NCBI RefSeq assembly: GCF_020521235.1
Contig: NZ_BLAY01000076.1
Location: 1-45,663 of the forward strand
Length of the DNA: 45,663 nt
Reading direction: 5' to 3'
DNA from: Microseira wollei NIES-4236
Lineage (GTDB): Bacteria > Cyanobacteriota > Cyanobacteriia > Cyanobacteriales > Aerosakkonemataceae
In this document: piece by piece, positions 25,244 through 32,450 of the stretch
Position numbering within the stretch: position 1 is the stretch's first letter
How the letters are laid out: every line of letters begins with the position of its first letter
Position numbers and translations under genes: made by a program
Notes under the pieces: model-generated
Databases searched by the model: none
What the model saw: only the letters and a program-made list of their open reading frames with translations
What the model was told of the DNA's origin: nothing

Positions 25244-25274
25244 ATTAGCAATTAGCAATTAGCAATTAGCAATT
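25244..25274. repeat. ATTAGCA heptamer array abutting the zorC start
   Basis: Four exact ATTAGCA units (25244-25271) plus ATT run directly into the zorC ATG, replacing a normal Shine-Dalgarno region; the nearest purine-rich stretch (AAAAAAGG) is more than 30 bp upstream. Copy number could change spacing and expression. Confidence 0.8.
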
Positions 25275-26828
25275 ATGTTTCGTCAACTCAAAGTACCGCA
25301 AAACCCCCCCGAATGGGAACCGAAAAAACTCAAAGTTGCCAGGGATAAAATTAGCCGCGAATCGGTAAAGGCGCCAAATATTCCCAAAACCGAAACATCG
25401 CCACCGCGCGCGATAAATGATATAATTTATTATATCCAAAACGAACAAACCGAGCAATTAACTCAACTTGATTGGGTTTACTGCCTCTATGCCAAAACTC
25501 AATGGGATATTCAAAATCCAGAAAAAAGCCGAGAAACCTCCCAGGCAATTTGGCAAGTCGCAAAAACCAATGAATGGTTGAAACGTCGGTTATTCTGGCG
25601 AATCGCGCTCCACTATAGCGAAGAATCAAAAGTCAAAGAAAATTCCACAGTTTCCACGCCTTCATCTTTCAGACTTTACACTTCCTATAAACCGAATTCG
25701 GCGAGTGGAGAAAAGCCAAGCGCTTACAGTCTTTGTCCTCCTTCCTTAGTAGAGGGTTTCTCTGAATTTGCTAACAACTCCACAGGAACTGATAGACTGC
25801 CGATCCAAATTATCAAAGCACTCAATCAAGATCAAAGTGCTTACAATTTAGCTAAACTTAGCTGGCAATACCTCCGCACGCCTCCGGATTTTTTAGAATA
25901 TGCTGGGTTACCTAGATGGTTAAAAGAAGGTCGAACGGCGCTTGACTTCGTGGCAGAAATGTTTGCCAAAAAGCAAGTTTCCGGTAACCCAGAAGTCGAG
26001 TGGTTGTTGCGCTGTCTCAAGCAAATGTCACCCCTACAACAAATGCTAGCAGTAGAAGAGTTACTGACCAAAATTTCGGGGGAGATGGTAACCCGTTTGC
26101 CGAAATTAATTGAATGGTTACAAGAGCAATATTCCCAGAGCGATAATAATGGGAAATGGCATCAACTTTCTGATGGAGGTAAGGCGGCGCTGAGTCGGTG
26201 GATCGGTACGGTTAATTATGGATATTTCCAACAATTAGTAGACTTGTTGGCAAGAATGCTCAAGCTGCCAGATGAAGAGCAGCGGAAGTTGGCAGAAAAG
26301 CGGGATTTTTGGGCAAATTATAGCGATCGCATCCAACGCATTCGCCTACTTTTACCCCAATCATCGGTAACTGCACTCGGTTATCAACTCCAGATTAATG
26401 TCGATATTCTCGCAGAAGATGGCAGCGATCCGACCGAAATCTGTATCTTTGATTTTGGCAATTACTATATAATAGAATTTTTACGGGGAAGTGGGAGCGA
26501 GGCGCGGTTAATTCCCCGAAATCCTAAGATGGAACTTTTGTTATTTTGTCCGACGAAACTATCAGTGAAAAAACTGAGAAGTTTGGGGGGAGAAACTCAC
26601 GATCGTATTTTCCAATGGCAGGCACATTGCCAAAGGTGGCTCAGCCAAAAAAATATTCGCCCCAATGCTGGCACCGAATACTTTAAAGGATTGCTCAAAC
26701 ATCAGGGCAAATACGATCCAAATAAAGGGCTTCCCCTTCCAGACGCAAAAGAACAAAAAGAGCGCGAAGCTCTGTTAAAACAGTGGCAACGGCAAATGGA
26801 AAAATTGGAAAGGGAAGCCAAGTCGTGA
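25275..26828 (+). CDS. zorC: Zorya ZorC: EH-signature-domain protein
   Basis: This soluble 517-residue protein has a C-terminal EH-signature domain. The name-giving residues are visible: glutamate E401 in YIIEFLRGSGSEARLI and histidine H442 in GGETHDRIFQWQAHCQRWL. The first 300 residues are helical, including FWRIALHY, FLEYAGLPRWLKEG and LLPQSSVTALGYQLQINVD. In type I Zorya, ZorC works with ZorD downstream of the ZorAB motor and binds DNA. Here no zorD (Snf2-type helicase) or zorE (HNH nuclease) follows; the next genes are on the other strand and encode carotenoid proteins. A stretch near residues 130-160 (SRLY-type, Ser/Pro-rich) looks like a variable loop. The start directly follows a heptamer array. 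Confidence 0.85.
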   Translation: MFRQLKVPQNPPEWEPKKLKVARDKISRESVKAPNIPKTETSPPRAINDIIYYIQNEQTEQLTQLDWVYCLYAKTQWDIQNPEKSRETSQAIWQVAKTNEWLKRRLFWRIALHYSEESKVKENSTVSTPSSFRLYTSYKPNSASGEKPSAYSLCPPSLVEGFSEFANNSTGTDRLPIQIIKALNQDQSAYNLAKLSWQYLRTPPDFLEYAGLPRWLKEGRTALDFVAEMFAKKQVSGNPEVEWLLRCLKQMSPLQQMLAVEELLTKISGEMVTRLPKLIEWLQEQYSQSDNNGKWHQLSDGGKAALSRWIGTVNYGYFQQLVDLLARMLKLPDEEQRKLAEKRDFWANYSDRIQRIRLLLPQSSVTALGYQLQINVDILAEDGSDPTEICIFDFGNYYIIEFLRGSGSEARLIPRNPKMELLLFCPTKLSVKKLRSLGGETHDRIFQWQAHCQRWLSQKNIRPNAGTEYFKGLLKHQGKYDPNKGLPLPDAKEQKEREALLKQWQRQMEKLEREAKS

Positions 26829-26918
26829 GTTATATAAAATCCGGTTTTTTGCTAATTGCTAATTGCTAATTGCTAATTGCCCCCACAGGGAGTAATTCCG
26901 AGGCAACGGTCAACGATA

Positions 26919-27368
26919 TTAACCACCCATGTTTGTTACTGCACGGCTCATGAATTCAGTTTGCTGTTCAAAATCAAGTTGCTTGACAGCATTTAACATT
27001 TCTTGAGCTTCAGAAGATAGTTGATAATCTGGTGGCATTGGAACGATTGTTTCCTGTTCCATTCCTTGAGCTAGCAAATACCAAACACCCAACTTTGCTC
27101 TGGGATATAAAGCACGATACTCGCGGTTAATTTCGTTATCTGCACCTGTAATAATGTCCCGCTGCGCCTGTAGCTGCTCTTCACGAGACATTATCCCAAT
27201 TCGATTTACTACCGCTTGAGAAAGTTCAAGTCCAGCAGTCGGCGACGGCGTGATACCGTCTTTCATTTCTGTGTAAACAAACCACAAAACGGCGAGTTGA
27301 TCGTCAACGCTCAAACGCTGTAATTGCTGTACAGTTTGGTCGATGTTTGCAATGTTTGTGAATGTCAT
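26919..27368 (-). CDS. Helical carotenoid protein (OCP N-domain homolog)
   Basis: This all-helical protein of about 149 residues is homologous to the N-terminal domain of orange carotenoid protein. It binds one keto-carotenoid and quenches singlet oxygen or, in some clades, phycobilisome excitation. Shared blocks are LAVLWFVYTEMKDGITPSP, LGVWYLLAQGMEQETIVPMP and the PPDYQLS segment. The OCP C-terminal (NTF2-like) domain is absent, so light switching is not expected unless a separate C-domain homolog exists elsewhere. I chose ATG 27368, preceded by ACAGGTTTTT; an upstream start adds eight residues. It is the second of two tandem paralogs on this strand. Confidence 0.92.
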   Translation of the reverse strand: MTFTNIANIDQTVQQLQRLSVDDQLAVLWFVYTEMKDGITPSPTAGLELSQAVVNRIGIMSREEQLQAQRDIITGADNEINREYRALYPRAKLGVWYLLAQGMEQETIVPMPPDYQLSSEAQEMLNAVKQLDFEQQTEFMSRAVTNMGG

Positions 27369-27399
27369 AAAAACCTGTGAATGAACGAACAACAGTTTT

Positions 27400-27480
27400 T
27401 GCTAATGGCTAATTGCTCATGGCTAATTGCTAATAGGTAATGGCAGATTAGCAATTAGCTATTAGCTGTTAGCAATTGGC
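27400..27480. repeat. Heptamer arrays between the two carotenoid protein genes
   Basis: GCTAATG/GCTAATT units (27401-27440) and the inverted ATTAGCA/ATTAGCT units (27445-27478) could form a hairpin between the two genes. Its effect on the downstream gene is unknown. Confidence 0.7.
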
Positions 27481-27489
27481 AGATTCTGA

Positions 27490-27969
27490 TTAAATTGCAG
27501 CGCCAGGAGCGGGTTCAGCACCCATTACCAATACTGCACCCCGGAGGAAATCAATTTGCTGTTGAAAATCCATATTTTCGATTCGTCCTAACAAAACTGT
27601 TCCAGCTGCCGGAAATTCGTAGTCAGGAGGCATGGGAATAATTGTCCCGCTTTCCATTCCTTGGGCTAAAAAGTACCAAAAAGCCAGCTTTGTTTCAGGA
27701 CTCAAAGAACCGTATTGACGACTCAATTGTGTATTCGCTTTTTCAACAATTTCTCGCATCACTTGCAGTTGTTGCTCGTGGGGCAGTTCTTTTACTTGAT
27801 TGAACAATCCTTGAGCAATTTCAGATCCTGAAGCGCCTGGAGCAGCTGGTGTTATCGATTTTCCCAGCTTGGTGTAAACAAACCACAGCAACGCCAGTTG
27901 ATCGTCTGTTTTCAAACCTTCCAAAGCTTCTTTACCTTGGTCGTAGGCACTCACATTGGTAACTGTCAT
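27490..27969 (-). CDS. Helical carotenoid protein (second paralog)
   Basis: This 159-residue protein is a paralog of the downstream gene product. The blocks LALLWFVYTKLGKSITP, LAFWYFLAQGMESGTIIPMP and PPDYEFP match the OCP N-terminal domain. It differs by a Pro/Gly-rich insertion (PAAPGASGSE) and an extended C-terminus (GAEPAPGAAI). The paralogs diverge well beyond recent duplication, so they probably belong to different HCP clades with different carotenoid or quenching roles. No OCP, FRP or C-terminal-domain homolog gene is in the window. Confidence 0.92.
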   Translation of the reverse strand: MTVTNVSAYDQGKEALEGLKTDDQLALLWFVYTKLGKSITPAAPGASGSEIAQGLFNQVKELPHEQQLQVMREIVEKANTQLSRQYGSLSPETKLAFWYFLAQGMESGTIIPMPPDYEFPAAGTVLLGRIENMDFQQQIDFLRGAVLVMGAEPAPGAAI

Positions 27970-28099
27970 AGCGAGCCGAATGTATCTAAACTAACAGTTT
28001 CATGGTGAAATAACCTGTGAGTTTTTACCCCTGTAAAAGGGTAGATAATCCCTTGGAGATCAACGGAAAACAAACTCTACTCAGGATAGATGTAGCTGG

Positions 28100-28205
28100 C
28101 TCAAATCGGTTCAAATATAGCGAGAAAGCAGTTTGTGTAGCGGCACCCTTAAGGGTGCCGCTACACAAACTTGCGCCAAAAGGTTGTGCTTCACTCGCTG
28201 GCAAT
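28100..28205. repeat. Perfect 40-bp palindrome within a dispersed element
   Basis: Positions 28131-28150 (GTTTGTGTAGCGGCACCCTT) and 28151-28170 are exact reverse complements with no loop. On the right lies TTCACTCGCTGGCAATAT, the arm of the family seen at 8267-8380. No gene is seen in 27970-28317. Confidence 0.9.
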
Positions 28206-28317
28206 ATCAGGACTTACGCAAAAAAACAAAGGGCGATCCGAAAAATGGTAGGGTTCCACGAGCAAGATTGACGCATCACCTTTGTTTTTGGCTCCGCGTG
28301 CTAGAGTCCTGAATATG

Positions 28318-28989
28318 CTATATTTCCGCCAGACGCTGTTGCAGCAATTGGGGAAATTGGGCGTAATATTTTTGATTCAGTGGGGAAGGATGAGGTAGTG
28401 GCATCAGGGTTACTAAACGTTGATGCTGGTTTCCTTGTTCATCCTTTGCTTGAAGCGTGACTTGAATGCTTTTAGTGTAGCGTTCGCTCTCTTCAAAAAA
28501 CTCTTTTAACGCGCCTTTCGCCCCATAAGGCGCAAACCAATTAAACGCTTCATTCCCTAGGGTAATAATCTTATCGCCTTGCCAGTAAAGGACTAGCAAT
28601 TGCTCTATAAAAGGACGAAATCGCTGCTTGACTGCCTCTGAGTATGCTTTGTTACCAGTTGGTTTGTAAGGTACGGTGTTAGTCAGGAGGACGCGATCGC
28701 ATACAATTTGTAAATCTGTATCCCGATCCGGTTCTTTACCATATATGGCGCGATACAAACCCTTGCGAACTAGCTTACCAGCAGCGCCGTAAAGCGGTTG
28801 ACGCGCGTGGACTTCATCTTTGCCCAAATCGCGCGCAAAAATGCACAAATTGCCGTTCAAATTGCCTGCATAAAGAATTGGCTGGGTTGGACTTAAACCC
28901 GCCGCTTGATAAACTGGTTCATCGATGGGAAAGGTAGCGCTTTCTGCTTCCTGCTGGATTTGTGCAATCAATTGTTCTATATTTAACAT
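28318..28989 (-). CDS. Uracil-DNA glycosylase-superfamily protein
   Basis: This 223-residue protein has the UDG fold signatures: GNLCIFARDLGKDEVHARQP then LYGAAG near the N-terminal active-site loop, LLTNTVPYKPTGNKAY in the middle, and the C-terminal LPHPSPLN loop that inserts into DNA. The catalytic aspartate is probably the one in FARDLG. Members of this branch are divergent from classic Ung, and substrates are not always known, so base-excision repair is inferred. The ATG at 28989 matches the family N-terminus. It is divergent from the lipid-transport genes to the right. Confidence 0.85.
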   Translation of the reverse strand: MLNIEQLIAQIQQEAESATFPIDEPVYQAAGLSPTQPILYAGNLNGNLCIFARDLGKDEVHARQPLYGAAGKLVRKGLYRAIYGKEPDRDTDLQIVCDRVLLTNTVPYKPTGNKAYSEAVKQRFRPFIEQLLVLYWQGDKIITLGNEAFNWFAPYGAKGALKEFFEESERYTKSIQVTLQAKDEQGNQHQRLVTLMPLPHPSPLNQKYYAQFPQLLQQRLAEI

Positions 28990-29063
28990 TGAAATGGCTT
29001 CGTTTTGATGTTTAATTTGGTTAGGGGGTGCGGGTTTATTTTAACCTGAGTTGCGGGACTTTT

Positions 29064-29846
29064 ATGACCGAGCCATTAATCGAACTAAAAGGAATAAGTA
29101 AATCGTTTGGTAACAATATCATTTTAGATAAAGTTGACCTGACAATTGACCGAGGGGAGGCTTTAGGAATTATAGGGCCTTCTGGGACGGGTAAATCAAC
29201 AATTTTGCGAATTATTGCCGGGTTGTTAGCACCGGATGCGGGGGAGATTTATATCAAAGGAGAGCAAAGGTTGGGGTTGGTTGAAGATAAAACCGATCCG
29301 ATTGGAATTGGCATGGTGTTTCAGCAGGCGGCGTTATTTGACTCGCTGACGGTAGAGGAAAATGTCGGCTTTCTGCTGTATCAACACTCAAAATTGCCTC
29401 AGAAAAAAATTCGGGAACTCGTGAACGAAAAGCTGGAGATGGTAGGGTTACCGGGAATAAACTCGCGCTACCCATCTGAATTATCCGGCGGGATGCGAAA
29501 GCGAGTTAGTTTTGCCCGTGCAATTATGTCCAATCCCGATAATCCTAAAGATAATCCAGAAGTTTTGTTATATGATGAACCTACGGCGGGATTAGACCCG
29601 GTTGCATCTACGGTGATTGAGGATTTGATCCGACAGTTACAGCGTGCCGCAGGGGTTTGCAGCACCTATGCGATCGTCACTCACCAAGACAGCACTATCC
29701 GCCGCACGAGCGATCGCATCGTGTTTCTCTACAAAGGTAAAATTCAGTGGCAAGGTAGCGTTAGCGATATTGATGCGACAGATAATCCTTTGGTTAGGCA
29801 ATTCTTTAGCGGTAGTGTAGAAGGACCAATTCAGGCAATTGGTTAG
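29064..29846 (+). CDS. ABC ATPase of an MCE lipid transporter (MlaF-like)
   Basis: This 260-residue ATP-binding subunit has Walker A GPSGTGKST, the Q-loop VFQQAALFDSLTVEENVGF, signature LSGGMRKRVSFARAI, Walker B VLLYDEPTAGLDP and the switch histidine in AIVTHQDS. FDSLTVEENV and SGGMRKRVSFARA are typical of the MlaF/TGD3 group that powers phospholipid transport with MCE proteins. The next gene encodes the MCE subunit 72 bp away, supporting this. The MlaE-type permease is not adjacent, as often seen in cyanobacteria. I chose ATG 29064 (MTEPLIELKG). Confidence 0.93.
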   Translation: MTEPLIELKGISKSFGNNIILDKVDLTIDRGEALGIIGPSGTGKSTILRIIAGLLAPDAGEIYIKGEQRLGLVEDKTDPIGIGMVFQQAALFDSLTVEENVGFLLYQHSKLPQKKIRELVNEKLEMVGLPGINSRYPSELSGGMRKRVSFARAIMSNPDNPKDNPEVLLYDEPTAGLDPVASTVIEDLIRQLQRAAGVCSTYAIVTHQDSTIRRTSDRIVFLYKGKIQWQGSVSDIDATDNPLVRQFFSGSVEGPIQAIG

Positions 29847-29918
29847 TCGATTTTGGATGGTAGATTTTCGATTAAATCTAAAATCTGAAATCTAAAATCT
29901 GAAATTAAAGGAGAAAGT

Positions 29919-31682
29919 ATGCGATCGCGCACGGTGAGAGAAGGTTCGGTTGGGTTGTTCTTTCTGTTGGGAATCGGTTTGTTTGTGGCGATGAGTGTAT
30001 GGTTGCGACAAACTTATTTTGGCGATCGCGGTTACCAAGCGATCGTAGAATTCGATAACGCAGCAGGAATGCAAATTGGGACGCCAGTGAGATATCGCGG
30101 TGTCAAAGTTGGTCAAGTAATGACGATTAAACCCGCAACCGATAAAGTGAATGTTGAGATTAAAATTACAGAACCCGGCCTGATTATACCGCGCAATGTT
30201 AGAGTTGAAGTCAATCAATCTGGTTTCATCGGTCAAAACGCAATTGATATTGTTCCCACAGAAACCGTATCTGCTAGCATTCAAGGGGTAAACCCTCTCG
30301 ATCCTAGTTGCAAAGACCGCAATCTGATTATTTGTAATAACGACAGCATCAAAGGGCAAGTTGGCTTTAGTCTCGATGAATTCCTTCGCCTCTACACCGA
30401 CGAAAAGTTTTATGCCAACATCAATTCTGCGATTCAAAATACAGCGATGGCGGCGCAGTCAGTTTCTCAACTGTCTCGCGATCTTTCCAGTTTTACGGTA
30501 ACGGCAAAGCAACAACTTACAAGCGTATCTGCTGCTGCGAATGCGATTGGTCGAACGGCGGAAAAATTTGGGCCAACTGCCGATAAATTAAATCGAACTG
30601 TTGACCAATTTGCGGTTACTGCTAATCAAATTAGTGCGACGGCAAATCGCACTGCCGATCAATTTGCCCTCACTGCCAATCAAATTGGTGCAACTGCGAA
30701 TCGCACTGCCGATCGATTTAACCGCAATATGGATCTGCTTACTGCAACAGCGAATCGCACTGCTAATCAACTTTCTCGCGATATAAATCAGATTAGTACT
30801 AATGCAAATCGGACGATCGATAGAGTGGGGACAACTGTTGATCGAGTCGGCACAACTTTCGAGCGAGTTGGTAACAATGCCGATCGAACTGTGCAACGAG
30901 TCGGCACAACTTTCGAGCGAGTTGGTAACAATGCCGATCGAACTGTGCAACGAGTCGGCACAACTTTCGAGCGAGTTGGTACTAATACCGAGCGCACTGT
31001 GCAGCGAGTTGGTATTGCTGCGGATCGATTTGGTGCGACTGCGGAGCAATTGGGCGTCACGGCGGGGCAAGTTGGGAGTTTAGCGACAAATATCAATAAT
31101 TTAGTCACAAATAATCAAGCTTCTCTTGTTGCTACGTTAGATAATCTGAGCAAAACAAGTGCTGAACTTCGCACGGTAGTTAGTAATTTGAATCCGGCTA
31201 TTAATCGAATTGCCCAAGGAGAATTAATCAAGAATTTAGAAACTTTATCTGCTAATGCGGCTCAAACTTCAGCGAATTTACGCGACCTGACGGGGGCGCT
31301 TAATAATCCGTTCACTTTGTTGGTGTTGCAACAAACTTTAGATTCGGCAAGGGTAACGTTTCAAAATGCCCAAAAAATTACCTCTGATTTGGATGATTTG
31401 ACGGGAGATCCAGCTTTCCGGAATAAGCTTCGCAATCTTGTTAATGGATTGAGCGATTTAGTTTCTTCTACTAATCAATTACAGGAACAAGTTGAGGTGG
31501 CTCGGTTTTTGACGCCAATGGTTGAGGCGGCGAATATGAATATTCCCCAAATGCCAAGTACGTTTCAGATGGATCAAATATCGGTTGTCGATCTATCTAT
31601 GCCAATTGTTTCTCCCAGCAAGGGGGAAGCGCCAAAATCTATAATTTTTCAACGGAATCCTACAAGGGAAAATCCAAATTAA
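29919..31682 (+). CDS. MCE-domain lipid-binding protein with repetitive tail
   Basis: This 587-residue envelope protein has an N-terminal membrane anchor (GSVGLFFLLGIGLFVAMSVW) followed by a single MCE domain (AIVEFDNAAGMQIGTPVRYR onward, to about residue 115). Long helical repeats follow: TANQIGATANRTADRF-type units and three copies of an 18-residue unit RVGTTFERVGNNADRTVQ. The last are encoded by 54-bp tandem DNA repeats starting at 30843, 30897 and 30951. MCE proteins ferry phospholipids between membranes; the helices probably form the hexameric tube. AAAGGAGAAAGT precedes the ATG, a strong ribosome site. The copy number of the 54-bp repeat may vary between strains. Confidence 0.92.
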   Translation: MRSRTVREGSVGLFFLLGIGLFVAMSVWLRQTYFGDRGYQAIVEFDNAAGMQIGTPVRYRGVKVGQVMTIKPATDKVNVEIKITEPGLIIPRNVRVEVNQSGFIGQNAIDIVPTETVSASIQGVNPLDPSCKDRNLIICNNDSIKGQVGFSLDEFLRLYTDEKFYANINSAIQNTAMAAQSVSQLSRDLSSFTVTAKQQLTSVSAAANAIGRTAEKFGPTADKLNRTVDQFAVTANQISATANRTADQFALTANQIGATANRTADRFNRNMDLLTATANRTANQLSRDINQISTNANRTIDRVGTTVDRVGTTFERVGNNADRTVQRVGTTFERVGNNADRTVQRVGTTFERVGTNTERTVQRVGIAADRFGATAEQLGVTAGQVGSLATNINNLVTNNQASLVATLDNLSKTSAELRTVVSNLNPAINRIAQGELIKNLETLSANAAQTSANLRDLTGALNNPFTLLVLQQTLDSARVTFQNAQKITSDLDDLTGDPAFRNKLRNLVNGLSDLVSSTNQLQEQVEVARFLTPMVEAANMNIPQMPSTFQMDQISVVDLSMPIVSPSKGEAPKSIIFQRNPTRENPN

Positions 31683-31900
31683 TTTTATATCATGTCCAAT
31701 AGCAACGGTTGTGTAACTGCTAATAGCTAATCGCTAATGGCTAAATAAAAAAGAAACAGTCAATGATTGCTGAGCAGCTCTGGAGGCAATTGAATTGCGA
31801 GCAATTAGCAAGCGAGCAATTAGCTATCCATACACTACCGATGCCTAAGGATATGATATTACTAGGTTGGGTTGAGGCAAGCAAACCCAACCTAGTAATA
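31683..31900. repeat. Gap with heptamers and a 36-bp palindrome
   Basis: GCTAATAGCTAATCGCTAAT units lie near 31718-31740. ACTAGGTTGGGTT (31861-31873) pairs exactly with AACCCAACCTAGT (31884-31896). The TATATCATGTCC at 31686 is a solo end of the foldback family at 16 kb. No gene is seen up to 32097. Confidence 0.75.
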
Positions 31901-32068
31901 ACTCAAGTTGCTAGTTATCTCTCTGGGAGCGGCTAATGGCGTTCCCAGGCAGGAGCCTGGGAACGAGGCTAATGGCGAAATTGGTAAAAATCCAAGATTA
32001 GCAATTAGCAATTAGCAATTAGCAATTAGCAATTAGCAACGCCCTTGTTTATAACTAGCAACTTGCGT
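31901..32068. mobile_element. MITE-like element with nested TTCCCAGGC hairpin
   Basis: The left end ACTCAAGTTGCTAGTTAT and the right end ATAACTAGCAACTTGCGT are inverted repeats. Inside are the hairpin GTTCCCAGGC-AGGA-GCCTGGGAAC and an array of six ATTAGCA units. TAATA flanks both sides (31896-31900 and 32069-32073), a possible short target duplication. It is nearly identical in layout to the copy at 38207-38366. Confidence 0.75.
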
Positions 32069-32096
32069 TAATATCAGCTTTTTGTGGCAGTAAATG

Positions 32097-32378
32097 TTAA
32101 CTCCAGTCTTCTTCTTCTTTTTTGTTTGAGCGGACTTGGTAAATTCGACTGTTTGCGTGAAGTTGGCGCGTTTTTTGGTATAATTCGGCTTCGGTTAATT
32201 CCCATTGTTGCAGCAGTTTTTCTAAGTCTGCTTGGATGTCTCTAGCGCCGGGAAAGCCGTTATAACGAATTTTTAAACGCGCTAATTCCGCTAGGTTATA
32301 GTCGGTGGGGCCTTCTTGAAATATTTTATCAACGATTTTGCGATCGCTGCTATAAAGTGGATGTTGTTGGTCGGTCAT
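32097..32378 (-). CDS. DUF3288 protein
   Basis: This 93-residue protein is of a cyanobacteria-specific family of unknown function. Family blocks are HPLYSSDRKIVDKIF, EGPTDYNLAELARLKIRYNG, FPGARDIQADLEKLL and LTEAELYQKTRQLHA, ending in EEEDWS. It is probably a small helical soluble protein. The ATG directly follows four TGCTAAT heptamers (32379-32406 on the plus strand), with no Shine-Dalgarno sequence, the same odd arrangement as zorC. Confidence 0.92.
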   Translation of the reverse strand: MTDQQHPLYSSDRKIVDKIFQEGPTDYNLAELARLKIRYNGFPGARDIQADLEKLLQQWELTEAELYQKTRQLHANSRIYQVRSNKKEEEDWS

Positions 32379-32450
32379 TGCTAATTGCTAATTGCTAATT
32401 GCTAATTGGTTTTCTATTACCCATTACCCATTACCTATTACCTATTACCC
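32379..32450. repeat. TGCTAAT and TTACCCA heptamer arrays
   Basis: Four exact TGCTAAT units (32379-32406) abut the DUF3288 start. TTACCCA/TTACCTA units follow to the stop of the TPR glycosyltransferase gene. Confidence 0.85.

Noticed and set aside
28017-28271. Plus-strand frame of 84 codons
   Set aside because: It runs through a perfect palindrome and dispersed repeat; no protein-like pattern.
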